Source: Lineus longissimus
Taxonomy: Eukaryota; Nemertea; Pilidiophora; Heteronemertea; Lineidae
Reading direction: 5' to 3'
Length of the DNA stretch: 64,000 bases
Assembly (NCBI RefSeq): GCF_910592395.1
Contig: NC_088312.1
Location: 2,046,001 to 2,110,000 of the forward strand
Shown here: positions 1 through 12,100 of the stretch, piece by piece
How positions within the stretch are numbered: position 1 is the stretch's first letter
How the letters are laid out: every line of letters starts with the position of its first letter
Made by a program: the position numbers and the translations under genes
The notes under the pieces: model-generated
What the model was told of the DNA's origin: nothing
The model's database searches: none
What the model saw: the letters and a program-made list of their open reading frames with translations, nothing else

Positions 1-1
1 C

Positions 2-895
2 TACGAGGGAAACAAGCAGAGCAACGCGACAACATTCTCGTCCCTGAGCCCACCACCAACACCCCTTGTCATGAGGCAGTCATACATCTTTCCCACATCT
101 CTGACGACTATGTCAGTCACCATTACTGAGAAGGGAATCTCCAATAAACACATTATGAGTGAGTTGAAAGTGCTTCTACGTTTTCACCGAGTGGTGCCGT
201 GGTCAATAAAACAAGTAATTGAAACAATTGTCTGGTACTTGTAAGGTCAACTCTAAAAGTTAGAATTTACAAGAGCAACTGCTTTGATCACAAATGAAAG
301 GATTTTGTTCATTGAATATTTTTGTGTTTCAGTCGCCCTTTCCATGGGAGGAATCTTCGAGATGTCCAAGATGTTCCTTGATCCGCGCCGCCCTGTAAGC
401 CCAACCCCCGAACACCGAGAAGAGGGGATCATTCCTTACATTCCAGAGCTACCTCTCCAGACAGAAGCATTTGTCAACTACAACCATAGTGTGTTCAATA
501 TCAGGGGCATACATACTGCACCTGCTGGCCTAGAGTCAACATCTTTAGTACTAGCTTATGGATTAGGTGAGTGTTGCATGATACTTCTTTCTCTTCTTGT
601 GTTAGAGTATAAGTATTGCAGGATTTCCAGAATGTCTTCATTGGTCACTCGAGCTGACTTTTAAATCGACCACTGTCACTTTGTACTTTGTGCTTTATCG
701 TTAATGATCTTGATAATTTCTTTTTCTCTTTCAGATCTTTTCTTCACACGCGTATTTCCTTCCAAAATGTTCGATATGCTCAAAGAGGACTTTGATTATC
801 TTTTCATCGGAAGCGTGGTTGGAGCAATGATATTAGCCTCAATTATAACTCAAAAACTAGCAAGCAGGAAAGCGTTAAACAGGAACTGGAAATAA
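2..895 (+). CDS. EMC1: ER membrane protein complex subunit 1, C-terminal part (three exons, 5' truncated by window edge)
   Basis: Exons are 2-158, 333-566 and 735-895, joined by GT-AG introns with matching phase (remainder 1 at both junctions), giving the last 183 residues and a TAA stop. The protein reads closely like the EMC1 C-terminus: a YEGNKQSNATTFSSL segment, QSYIFPTS, LDPRRP, EEGIIPYIPELP, RGIHTAPAGLEST, VYGL-like LAYGL, then VFPSKMFD. One hydrophobic helix (FIGSVVGAMILASII) lies just before a short basic tail ending LNRNWK, matching the family's single C-terminal transmembrane anchor. EMC1 is the large lumenal beta-propeller subunit of the ER membrane protein complex, which inserts transmembrane helices. 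Upstream exons lie outside the window. It is tail-to-tail with RPL24. Confidence 0.95.
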
Positions 896-1600
896 CCTCA
901 GAGGGAATTTTAGGATTTTAAAAATTTATTTATTGTGAAATAGATGGTTTTTTGTATCTCACTGCTATACCTGATCACAATTCAGCTCCCCAAATTGTAA
1001 TGCTGATGAATTTTCAGCCGAGTTGTGCATTTCTTATCATGGTTTGTGATGAAGTATAGCTTTTTCTACCAAAGCCAGGCAAACCTTAACATTTTTGCTG
1101 TTGTGACATACATGTAGGCTCTATTTAAATCGCAATGTCAAAGCACTCTACCTTCACGTCATTACTTGCTCTTTGGCTGGACAAAAGCACAGTTAAAATT
1201 GGGGGATTTAAACTTCTATGACGACATTCATTAATATTGAGCTCAGTCCTTGCTTTTTGTTCACATCTCATGCTACAATGAGTACACTGCCTCAATTAAG
1301 CATAGATGTTGATGTGTTCTTTGTTTGATTTCTGTTGAGAGTTCGTAATATTTGTAAATTATTTGCACACCTCCATTGTATTTGCATGTCCTGTCAATGG
1401 TAAGTTTTCCCTTTTACATTGTTCTGACAGAATCCAGTGCAAATTCATTGCATGTGATGGTCTTATTTCTTGGACATTCAGTTGAAGTACATAATTCCCT
1501 TCGATGTAAGTTTTCCTCATCATGTATCAAAACCATGAAATGTTTACATCACGATTTGTATTGTCATACGAATTTGTAATAAAATTGTTGTTAAAAATAT
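896..1600 (+). other. EMC1 3' untranslated region with AATAAA
   Basis: AT-rich sequence follows the EMC1 stop without coding signal. A canonical AATAAA lies at 1578-1583 followed by a T-rich tract, and the repeat element starts about 30 bases later. The exact cleavage site is inferred. Confidence 0.5.
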
Positions 1601-1612
1601 TTCGATGCTTTT

Positions 1613-1651
1613 TGGCTCACCGTAAGGGGAGTCTATACGATAGCGCTGTGT

Positions 1652-1685
<34 letters not shown>

Positions 1686-2810
1686 ATCCTAACAGTGGCA
1701 CGTTTCTTAACTGCTAGGGCTATGAACTTGAAACTTTGTACACAGAATGCCCTAGGTCAGCTGACCTCTGACACTGATTTTCGGTCCGATCTGATTCTCT
1801 GTTTGGCCACCAGGGGGCCAAATGTCGATATCTAAAAAGTGTGATATCTCGCTTATTAGTGACTTGTTTTCGATAAAACTTTTGTTGTAGGTACTCATAG
1901 CAAATATACATTTTATATTATACGGGTTTTTAATTTGACCTTGTTTTCAAGGTCACAGAGGTCATATGGCGTAAATTGGCCATTAGAGTGTAAACTATGG
2001 CACGTTTCTTAACCACTAAAGCTATGAACTTGAAACTTAGTACATATAACCCCCTATATCACATAGCCTCTGGTGCTGAATTTCAGTTTGATCTGATTCT
2101 CAACTTTGCCACCAGGGGGCCAAAAGTGGATATCTGAAAAGTGTGATATCTCGCTTATAAGTGACTTGTTTTCGATAAAATTTTTATGGTAGGTACTCTT
2201 AGGAAGAATACATCACATGTCTTACGGGTTTTCAATTTGACCTACTTTTCAAGGTCACAGAGGTCATATGGCGTAAATTGGCCGTTAGAGTGTAAACTAT
2301 GGCACGTTTCTTAACCAGTAAAGCTATGAACTTGAAACTTGGTGCATATAACCCCCTACATCAGATAACCTTTGATGCCGAATTTTGGCCTGATCTGATT
2401 CTTTATTCGGCCACCAGGGGACCATAATGGAAAAAGGAAGAAGTGCAATATCTAGCTTATTTGAGTGAATTGTTTTCGATAAAATTTTTATGGCAGGGAC
2501 TTCTAGCAAGGATACACCACATGTCCTACGATTTTTGGATTTGACCTCCTTTTCCAGGTCACAGAGGTCAAATGGCGTAAATTGGCCATTAGAGTGTAAC
2601 TATGGCACTCTTAACTGCTGAAGCTATGAACTTGAAAGTTGGTACATGTAACCCCCTACATCAGATAATCTCTGACACCGAATTTTGGCCTGATCTGATT
2701 CTTGATTTGGCCACCAGGGAGTCAAAACTGAAAAAGTAGGACATGCAATATCTCGCTTATTAATGACTTTTTTTCGATGAATTTTTTATTGCAGGGACTC
2801 TTAGCAATCA
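1613..2810. repeat. Satellite-like dispersed element: leader, (CGT)11 and about 3.7 tandem copies of a 302-bp unit
   Basis: A leader (GGCTCACCGTAAGGGGAGTC) runs into an 11-copy CGT microsatellite at 1653-1685. After it the landmark GGCAC recurs at 1697, 1999, 2301 and 2603, an exact 302-bp spacing; the last copy is cut near 2810. Each copy carries a GCTATGAACTTGAAA box, a CCACCAGGG box and, where complete, an AGGTCACAGAGGTC box, with moderate divergence between copies. I recall similar sequences as a dispersed repeat of marine invertebrate genomes, but a repeat-library search is needed to name it. No transposase or reverse transcriptase is visible. Confidence 0.8.
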
Positions 2811-4291
2811 CACGATATTGATCTTGTTGATGTCATAGACAATTATTGGTTGGATCATAAACTTATATATACTGCCCTGTCTTATTACTTGACATCACTA
2901 CACATCTAAAAAAAGTCTTCATGCCTGATTGTGTTCACCATATTCACCTCTAAACTAAGCATGATCCTGCCTACTAAAAGATTTATACGGTGAGCACAAT
3001 GGCCCCTGGCCGTTTCATTTTTGTTTTTGGCTCTGGCAACATGGATCTTCCCTGCATTGTAATTAGATAAAACGTCTGTGATTTTGCAGATGGATTTGGC
3101 ACAGCATGCCTATTACAAACAAATTGCTGCTGTATTTCCACTCGGAGACATCAGGTTCTCCATCTCCTGGCCAAGGACAGTAGTGGTTGTGCTTGATGTG
3201 ACATTGTCCTATACTTGTCAGCTCCCAGTCAAGGCCTTGCAGTATGTGTTGTAGCTCCAACTCTAGACCACAAAGATGACCTCAGAGGCCACTTGGTTAG
3301 TCCCAACCCAAGTGCCTATCAGCAGGTACTAGTCCTGTACATCCCAAGTACTTAGATGGGCTACATAGAGATTCATGGTGGGCCGTTTCTCCTTAGATTT
3401 TCTCTGGATAGCCAGCATTGCTTTATACTATCCTAAAATGATTTGAATGAAGACTAGTAAAAGCTATACTGCAGTTTTGTAAGGATCCCTTGAGTTAATG
3501 TGCATGACCTTTTCAGTAAAAGCCCTCACTAGTCTTTCTGCATTACCCCAAAATACCAGGAACCTCCTTGATAGTATTCGTCTCCACAGTCATCACCACA
3601 AGCAGCAATTGGCATCCAAGGACGTAGTGTCACTTTCCCCTACATCCCACTGTAACCAGTGATTTCAATATGCATGTACTTACAAACACATTTTTTGTAT
3701 ACGAGGTAGGAGCATCAAAAACCTGCATCTCTGGGTGTTGCCCAGAGGTTATATGTTTCAGACACCTTTTCTCTCGATGATACCATGAACTATGGACAAT
3801 GAAGATCAGAACTGATGTGATGGACACATTGTGCTAATAGAGATTGTCAAAGACAATGACATGTCCCCAACATGAAAGTGGTATGTACCAGCATGATATA
3901 GTAGTGAAGACGATCAAGTAAATCCTGTATATTTCAAGTCAGCAAGATCTTGAACATTGTCACAACCACTTCATTGCTATGTTTGTCACTGGACTCGTCC
4001 TTCCTGTAACATAACTGTTGTACCACTCGTCTCAGCGAGTTTGGCTCGAGAGCAACAAGGGTCACGACCAGGACTAGTATAAAACTGACCAAAGGTAAAT
4101 GAGGGACATGCTGTGGCTTGTCAGCAACTTCCTCGAGTTACGTCAGGGCTGGCCAATCGGAATTGGGACAAGGATATCTTCAGTCCCGTACAATACCGGT
4201 TATGAAAAAAGTATGAAATCAAAGTCATAGTTTTCTTTTCCACTCTCATTTTTTTCATTTATAGATTTACAAATATGATACAGAAAAATGT
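2811..4291. other. EMC1-RPL24 convergent intergenic region
   Basis: No gene, RNA or repeat could be supported here. Only short open frames without family resemblance are present. The RPL24 3' UTR must lie at its right end, but no canonical AATAAA is obvious on the minus strand. Confidence 0.5.
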
Positions 4292-5923
4292 TTATCGCTT
4301 TCCTCCTACTTTGGGTGCTTTACTCTGCATCGGCCGGGCAGCTTTCTGGGACTTCTGTTTGGTAGCAGCCGGCTGAAAAAGGAAGTAGAACCATTAGCAA
4401 TGGGAACAAGACTCAGATAAACAGACCTCAAGCTAACAGAATAAGCCTCTTTGTTAGTCAAAAACGCATCTTCACTGTTACAACTTATCTTCATTTTCAA
4501 GACTGAACAAAGTTGGTCAGAGTTCCACCAACAAGCCAGTCTTACATCAACTATTCAGACAATTGATGTCTGAAATGAACTCACCTTCACTGATCGGGAT
4601 ACTGCCTTCTTGGTTTTCGTTTTTTCTTTGGCAGCCCTGAAACAAAATGTCAACGATTAGCAAATGTAGGCATGGCAGGCACTCAACTTTCAGCAAGCAT
4701 GGTTCTTCAGGCAACAGATGCTTGGCATCTGAACAGTTCATCTGCAAAGCTCTCACAAGCCACCAAAATTATCAACCTCAGTGGCGTAAAGCAGCCAATG
4801 TTCACCACAGTCTGTACCTGATGGCCTGTTCCCTCTGAGCCTTCCTGACCTCTGGCTTCTGATTCCTCTTGGCCATGATATCCATGAGAGTGGCGCCAGT
4901 GATGGCTCGCTGGAACTTGGTGGTTCGCCTCGTTCTCTTCTTTGCCTGCTCTTCCTGTTGTCCCTTCTTGTGCTTACGACGGTAAAGGACAGTCCAGCTA
5001 ATCTTACGAGGATTACGCTTCATCAGGAAGGACGCCTCGGCCTTGGCATTGACGAACTGGTATACCTGCAATTGCAAAGAAGTATCTTCAGGGTTACGCC
5101 TAGGGTTATGGGCAATGTGGCTCATCAATTCAAGACTGAACTATATAGCGGACGCTGTATATAAAGGTATTCTGTCCAAGTCAGTGTTTAACATTAAGCC
5201 TTAAAGAACCCGGGCGAAGTGTCACGTGTCGTGCCATGTGGCAGCTTTCATAATCCATGGCAGTCATGGCCAGACACACCTCTCCATCCATACGATCAAG
5301 GTGGCTGCTACAAGTAACTACATCATACCACAGACAACGTGGCAACCTTACCAACATCATGATACACTACACAGCACCTGTACTGATGGAGAGGCGCAAT
5401 CATTCAATCAATGAGAACTATTATAATACTTATAATATAACGGCCTATGATTACTACAACTATGGTAGGCCTATGGTCGAGCGTATTACTAATTCATGAC
5501 GACCCACTGCGACATGCACGGCACTAGCGGCTCTCCGTCCGTTTAGCGTATGTTCAAAGAAATGTCATGCTCAGGGATTTGCTCGACGTTGGTTCGATAT
5601 CGCATTTGTTCGACGATGGTTCACCATTTCAATTTCATTTATGCACGTCTTCCACAACGCTTCCAACTCAGTTCTACAGCAAAATGTACATGGCAATGCA
5701 CTAACCTTTCCATCAATCTTTGCCAACTTCTTTCCATGGCCGGGGTAGACTTTGTACCCGCTGAACGCGCACAATTCGATCCTAAAACGAAAAACTTATG
5801 TCAAATACAAGAAGTTGTGATTATTTTATAACGTAAACCTTTCTTAAAATAAAGAGATGACTTCAAATTGATAGGTTATAAGTGGATTTAAAATCGTTGA
5901 TTAGAAAATTTTTCGTACTTCAT
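4292..5923 (-). CDS. RPL24: Large ribosomal subunit protein eL24 (five exons, complete)
   Basis: Coding exons in transcript order are 5923-5919 (ATGAA only), 5781-5706, 5065-4818, 4636-4585 and 4372-4292. All introns are GT-AG, the phases close, and the product is 153 residues (human about 157). Hallmarks of eL24 are [17 protein letters not shown] with its zinc-ribbon-derived N-terminus, [51 protein letters not shown] and a Lys/Ala-rich tail ending KVGGKR. It is a component of the cytosolic 60S subunit. The start is fixed by the five-base first coding exon, the donor GTACG just after it, and a pyrimidine tract upstream that fits a 5'-TOP mRNA. It shares its upstream region with CEP97. Confidence 0.97.
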
Positions 5924-5936
5924 GATGGCGATATTC

Positions 5937-5945
5937 AAGAGGAAG
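5937..5945 (-). promoter_or_regulatory. Probable 5'-TOP motif at the RPL24 transcription start
   Basis: On the minus strand the start codon is preceded, 13 bases upstream, by CTTCCTCTT, an uninterrupted pyrimidine run starting with C. Animal ribosomal-protein mRNAs begin with such a terminal oligopyrimidine tract, which places them under mTOR/LARP1 translational control. The exact start site is inferred from position, not measured. Confidence 0.6.
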
Positions 5946-6162
5946 TCAGCACGGATTGAATGCAATAAACACCATGATAACATTCTTAATAAACTTACTA
6001 ATCATTTACAGTTCTATTCAAAAGTTGACTAAAATTCTCTTTCTTTGACTAAATCGACATATTTTTATGAAGAATAGATATTTGTGATTTGATTTAAAAT
6101 CCTTTTTGACCAGTCACTTTTGAGAAATTTTTTCTCTCCGAAGAACGCGCGAATATTTCAAA
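5946..6162. promoter_or_regulatory. Shared divergent promoter region of RPL24 and CEP97
   Basis: Only 239 bases separate the RPL24 start codon (5923, minus) from the CEP97 start codon (6163, plus), so both promoters must lie in this short interval. It is AT-rich with no clear TATA box at either predicted start. No other gene fits here. Confidence 0.6.
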
Positions 6163-9100
6163 ATGGCTGAAACAGGTCAGTGTGTGTTCTTTTGTTTATT
6201 TACACTAAACATCTCTAACATTGTCTAACTGATCATCGTTTTTATTCCCAAACCGTTTAACTCATTCATCAAAGTATTGTGCATTTACAGATTCTAATAG
6301 TGCTGTTATTTGGTGTCCATACATGGTTTTTCAAGCTGTCCGAAAATAGCTCAAGACTGTAGCTCTCCATTTTGTAGGCAAATTTATTGGTTACTATTGT
6401 CGGACCTGCAGCTACTCATATTTATTACCTGCTCTACTGGTGGTGGCGAGCTGTAAGCTTCATGCCGTGGGCCAAGCCAAGCTGGCTGGCAAGGTCAACG
6501 AAAGGTGGTGTGTAGTGTGGTGGGCATGGCAGCCTGGCGAAGCCACACCTGCAGCGAGCAAGGCGAGGCTACGCCCGCCCTAGCCCTGGCCTGCTGGGGC
6601 TGGCTGGAGTCTGGGCCGGCCCGGTCCTGTCCTTCTGGCAGGTGGTGCCTCACTGTGTGCAAGTCGCTCACACAACCACATGCCAACGAGTTGATTCTCC
6701 TAGATGGTGACAATGCTTGTCGTGGCACTGGCAGTACATGAATGCACTAAAAATTGTAAGAAACTGTGTCAGGCTTTTCTTGAAATCATTTGAAATGAGT
6801 TTGAATACCCCTGTCTACTTTCGATCTGTTGAAATTTTATGAATATTTCCAATAATGTTGTTTTGAACAAACGAATTATTATTTGGAGTTCTTCAACTTT
6901 TACTTGAGGTCTCTCAAGCATTGATTCCAGTAACTGGTCCACATCCCCCATGTCAAGAATTTGATTGTCTCATTTGTTCACAAATCAGAATATACTTTCC
7001 ACGAACTGTATCAGATAGTGTTTTCATTGTTTCTTACAATAGTCCAGACATTGTGAAAAGCGTGGGTCACCTGAACTTAGGCCAAATGGCAACCTACCAA
7101 AAGCTTTGTTAACTTTTATAACACTTTAATACGAACCATGCCATATGGATTATGACTGTGACTCAGTTTGTCCCTATCCGTGTTTAACTGTTGCTAAGAA
7201 CTATTTCTCAATAATGTCTGAAGGAGGAAATTTCCACCAATTTTAGTTCATCTAAAAGTATTTCAGGATCATGAAGATCTTTGAGGCTTTCATACATATT
7301 ACAGGATAGTTGACCAAATATTATACACTCACTTGATTCAGACTCAGAGGACACGTGGCCGTGGTACTCACTTTCTATTGTACATGTATTGACTCTTGAC
7401 ATGGTGGATTTAGAAATGGAACAAGCAGGTGAGACAATGTTTTCAGTTCTGGCTTCCATTGACAAACTTTTTAAAGTGACACAGCAAAAAACTTAATTCT
7501 CAGTGCCTCACAAAGATGTACAATGTACATCTCTGCATACAGACAACATTTCAGGTGTCACAAACGTCATTGGCTTTAAAAAAACAACTCTTAAGATTTT
7601 ACATATCGTATTTCATAAAATGTGTATGTAAGCAATATTGGGTCATATTTATATTGACATGTTTCTAATCTTAGTCAACATGAATACATGTAGGTCAATC
7701 ACCACTTGAGGCCTACGTTCATTCGATCTCCTAATTGCAGGCTCTATCCTGGCTTTAATCCATGTGATCAGAGAATGATGACAGTGGACAAAAGACCACG
7801 AACAATTAGGCATATCGTAGTAGGCTTGTTCAGTCAAGTGGAAGGAGTCTTTCTGCACGAAACCGAGCATTGGTCGATTATGATGCCAAGTTTGTAGCGT
7901 CTTCTGTTTGGGGGACAATAATGCTCCTTTAATTCCATTGGACGGTTGCCAAGTCCTAGGCCTAGCTCCATAACACTGGGTTTTACCTGCTCTCAATACT
8001 TGTTCAACTGTGGATCACTTGGGCTTTGCCAGTTCATGGAAAAACACTGCCAATGTCTGACTGCCCTACCATTATCTTAAGGGAGAAAATTTGCCCGTCT
8101 TATTCTGAAAGTGGACTAAATTTATTCAGTAGGACCTGACTAATTACTATCGTATGTTGTGACAAATTGCTTTGTTTGGATACAATTTTTTGAAGGATTT
8201 GTTCTTCGTCTCATGATTATGTATGGTAAGTCCAATAATCTCACTATATTTTCTGATAGTGATACTGTTTCTTTGTCAGTTGTCAAATTTCTTTGAGGAA
8301 ATTGATGAATTCCTCTTCTGCATCTAGCTTTCGTAACCCATCTGTGCACTCATATGCTCTGAGCGTCCACAACTATTGCTGCAGGTCTTTGGTGGTACCC
8401 CAAGGCTTTGTCTTGAGTGACTTTGACTATGTGGGGGAAATAGGACATGCAGTATTGCCCGAGACATAACTAAATAGACCTACACATTCATGCTTTGTGT
8501 GTTCCATTCAAACATGCCAAACGTTTCAACATAAACAAATATTTTCGTAAAAACAGCCCTTCTAGTTCTACGGGGTCAGTTTATGCAAACAGGAAAATGT
8601 CTTCCAAAGAGGACAAGATTTGGGTCAATTTCTAATTCTACTCGCTCACAAATCTTTTTTATCTTGTCACCATTGACGCAAACTGTAAGCCTCCTAGCAT
8701 GGCACCCGCTGTGCCCTGATCTATTTAAAAGACATCATTGGTAAATTATAATGGGATTATTTCAGTTTCAATTGTGGTAGGCGATGATCATACTTTGGCT
8801 CCATGGTTTGATTGACAGGACAAGGTGACGATCTGAAATGAAGAAAAAAAATTTGAGACTTGTCCAATATTTCTTTGTGTATGTTTGACCCGTCCTTGCA
8901 TGTCCTCAGATGTTGTATGTGTAACATCTTATAACATGATATGCTACACTTGATTGTTGTGTCTGAGTCTTGTAAAATGAAGTCTTGTTTAAATAGACAA
9001 AAAAGGCACCAAAATCAAATTTGGAGCGAAATACTGACAATTTTTTTCAGGACATTTTTTGCTGTTTTCTGTGCATTGCTAGTTTTTTTAGGCTACGTCA

Positions 9101-12100
9101 ACTCCAGACTGCAAAGTGAAGTCATTCATACTTCTGCTGCCTTCTCATGCTTGAACAAACCTTACCCACCTAGTTTTGTCTAATTTCAGACCAGGAGGAG
9201 AATATCCTCGACTTAACGGGCCAGGGCCTGAAGAGGATAGAGCCTGTCTCTGGAGTCAGCCCAACAACCGTCATCTATAACAAGAATGCCATCTCAAAGA
9301 TTGAGAATCTGGAATCTTACCCAGAATTACAACAGGTTGGTATTGTTGGGTCTTTTTAATGAATTTCATGACATGACACCATTAGATTTCAACACGGTAT
9401 GACATAGCTTTGAATCAATTATGACGCATGAAAGAAAGCTTTTATTGTTTTTAATGCACATGGTCTTAAGGGAGGACGTGGAGGCCAATGGCCTGGATGC
9501 CTTGGCTTTTACCTATAGCCCTGCTCATTCTGCTGTTAAATGCTATCAAAGCCTGACAGCAGTCACTTATCCCAATGCTGAACAAACACTTTTACGAAAA
9601 AGAAAAATCTTCTTTTACCATTAGTCAAAATTGAGTCCCAAATGTCACATGGGAGTTTATTGCGAGTAATCTTATTACATCCATGACGAAGTAGGCTTGG
9701 CCTGATTGCAAGATGATCTCTCCATTGTCCATGTTTACTCCGACACTATCGTTTGTTTGCTTTCGTCTGTCTGACATCGGAAAGTTTGTTGAGAATATGT
9801 GTGCAAATGAAAGATTAATCTTTCACACGATTTGTAATATTTGCGGAGCCTTGGCGGATGTTAAACGTCCACTCGTGGAGCATACTGATTGAAACAATAT
9901 AAGTATGTTTTACTAGTTTTTGCAAAGTAGAAGAGACCGAAAACATTCAATCTCATGACCCTTGGATTATGAGTCGAACATCTCTATAAACAGTATGCCA
10001 CCACAATCCAATATAAATCTTCGTCTACTCGTGTTAACATTCTTTTGTTGTTGTCGGGATTTTGATATGAAGACCTGGAAAGATGTTCCAGGGGCTCAGT
10101 GACACCTCCAAATTGAACATACTAAAGCAAGCTCAGTGTCATGCAATTCACAGCTGCATGTACCTTTAGAAATGAACTAAATGATATCGAGATTGTCAAT
10201 GCGGGCGACATTCTATCGACTGTATGATAGTAATTACCACTTCTAAAGCCGGTCACTTTCCCCCATTCAGTGATTTTCAATGCGTTTCTCATACACTTGA
10301 GATGTCTGGGGTAAAAAGTACAAATCCCTGTTAATTTAAAAACACCTTGATATCATACTGTCATATTCTCTTGCAGCTTTCCATTGCTGAGAACCGTATC
10401 ATTCGAATGATAGGTGTTGCCAAGCTGGTCAATCTCACTGTGCTCAACCTACCGAATAATAATATTGTGACAATTGAGGGTAAGTTATTAATAATCCATG
10501 TCCATGTGTTCAGTGGCCTATCGTAAATAAAGTCATACAGATCTATCACTTTCTCATTGCTCCTTTCCCATGAAAGAAACTTGTTTGATTTCCCTTTAAG
10601 GAGTTGGCAGGTACTTAAATTGTGTTGTCAATGCAGGAAAGCGAGACTGCTGGACAACAATTTTTGTCCCAAGTCCGTGCAGGAAAACCCAAGATACAGG
10701 TACCCATATTCATTCCTTTTGCAGGTCTGAAATCTCTCAACAAGTTAGTCTGGCTGAACCTGACTGGGAACAGCATCAAGGTGCTCGAACAAGTCCAACA
10801 CAACACCGCCCTCCGCCATCTCGATGTCTCCGACAATAGCATTGCTTCCATCTCAGACCTCACACCGCTCAAAAATCTCAAGGTATGTGTCAACCAATAT
10901 GGGAGGATATGTTGGGCCAAGATGCCAGAGGTCTGTGGGTGAAACTGCTAGTCTACATGTACCGGTGTACCAGGCAAATGAAAAGGTCCTGGGTTCGAAG
11001 CCACCACCGGATGACTTAATTTGGGACACACCGTGCTTTCCTTGCTTTGAGTTTATTGAACCCTGATTTCATCGCAAACGTTGGTCTTTTTGAACAAAAT
11101 TCTTCAGTTGGTGTTGTTTCACAAGAAAAAGCTGAATGCTGTAATCCCAAGGGTTTGTCATTCTATGCCTGCGCTTCCCGTGTTTGTTGCAGTGCCAAGC
11201 AACTATGCAAATAAACCCAGCGGTGGTGACTTCGAGCACCTTTTTCATTGTGACCTGGTCCTTGTTCAGCAATCATTCAATGAATTCTCTAAATTGCCTT
11301 CACATTCAAAGAAAGGCCTAGGACTTGACAGGCTTTTCAAGGTGAATTTTACAAGGCTCTTAATTTCCATGGTGTGACCGAAGTTTAATTTGCCTTGAAA
11401 AATTTTCCTTGTTGTTTAGATGTTGAACCAGAAAACAAGCAAGCAATTTTAAAAGTTTTGCACTTTCACTTGTACATAAAATGAATAAACTGACCTTTTG
11501 ACTGAATAGACTAAGTAGATAATCATCATACTTTAGCTAATGGGTTTTCGCTTTTCATGCTATACATGGGTATCCTCTCCCATTCTGGTGACTTGTTTGA
11601 TGCTAGACAAAACCATCTGACTGATAAAACAATGGCTAATGCGATAGAGCTGATATATAAATCTCGAAATGTTGTCATTTTGACTGCTGAGAGCGGTCAG
11701 AGACTCACAAAAGTCTTGACTTGTCCACTTGGAGCGACTCAGCAAACATTACTGTTTATTCAATCATTCTGTCAAATCTTCAAAACATTTTTAGTAAGCA
11801 GCTTATCATTGCTGGCAACTATTCCAAACTTCTCCTACTTTATACAAAACAATTTAAACAGAAAGGTAAATGAATTCCTTCAATTTGGAAACAATGCATT
11901 CCTTTTCAAATTCCTTTGTATTTATTTGCAAAGCACATTCCAGTGTTTCATTTGTGTCCTTGTTTTATAAAGCACCCTGCATTCAGTACACTTTATGTAG
12001 AGTGTTTTTCTTTCAGTCTTGCATTGCAACATTCATGGGTTTTTTCCCTTGGATACCTACATAGACATAAAAAACCCAGTCAGAATGAAAGTAGATTGCA

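Noticed and set aside
4373-4817. C/D-box snoRNA in RPL24 introns 3 or 4
   Set aside because: Ribosomal-protein introns often host snoRNAs, but no properly spaced C and D boxes could be found on the minus strand.
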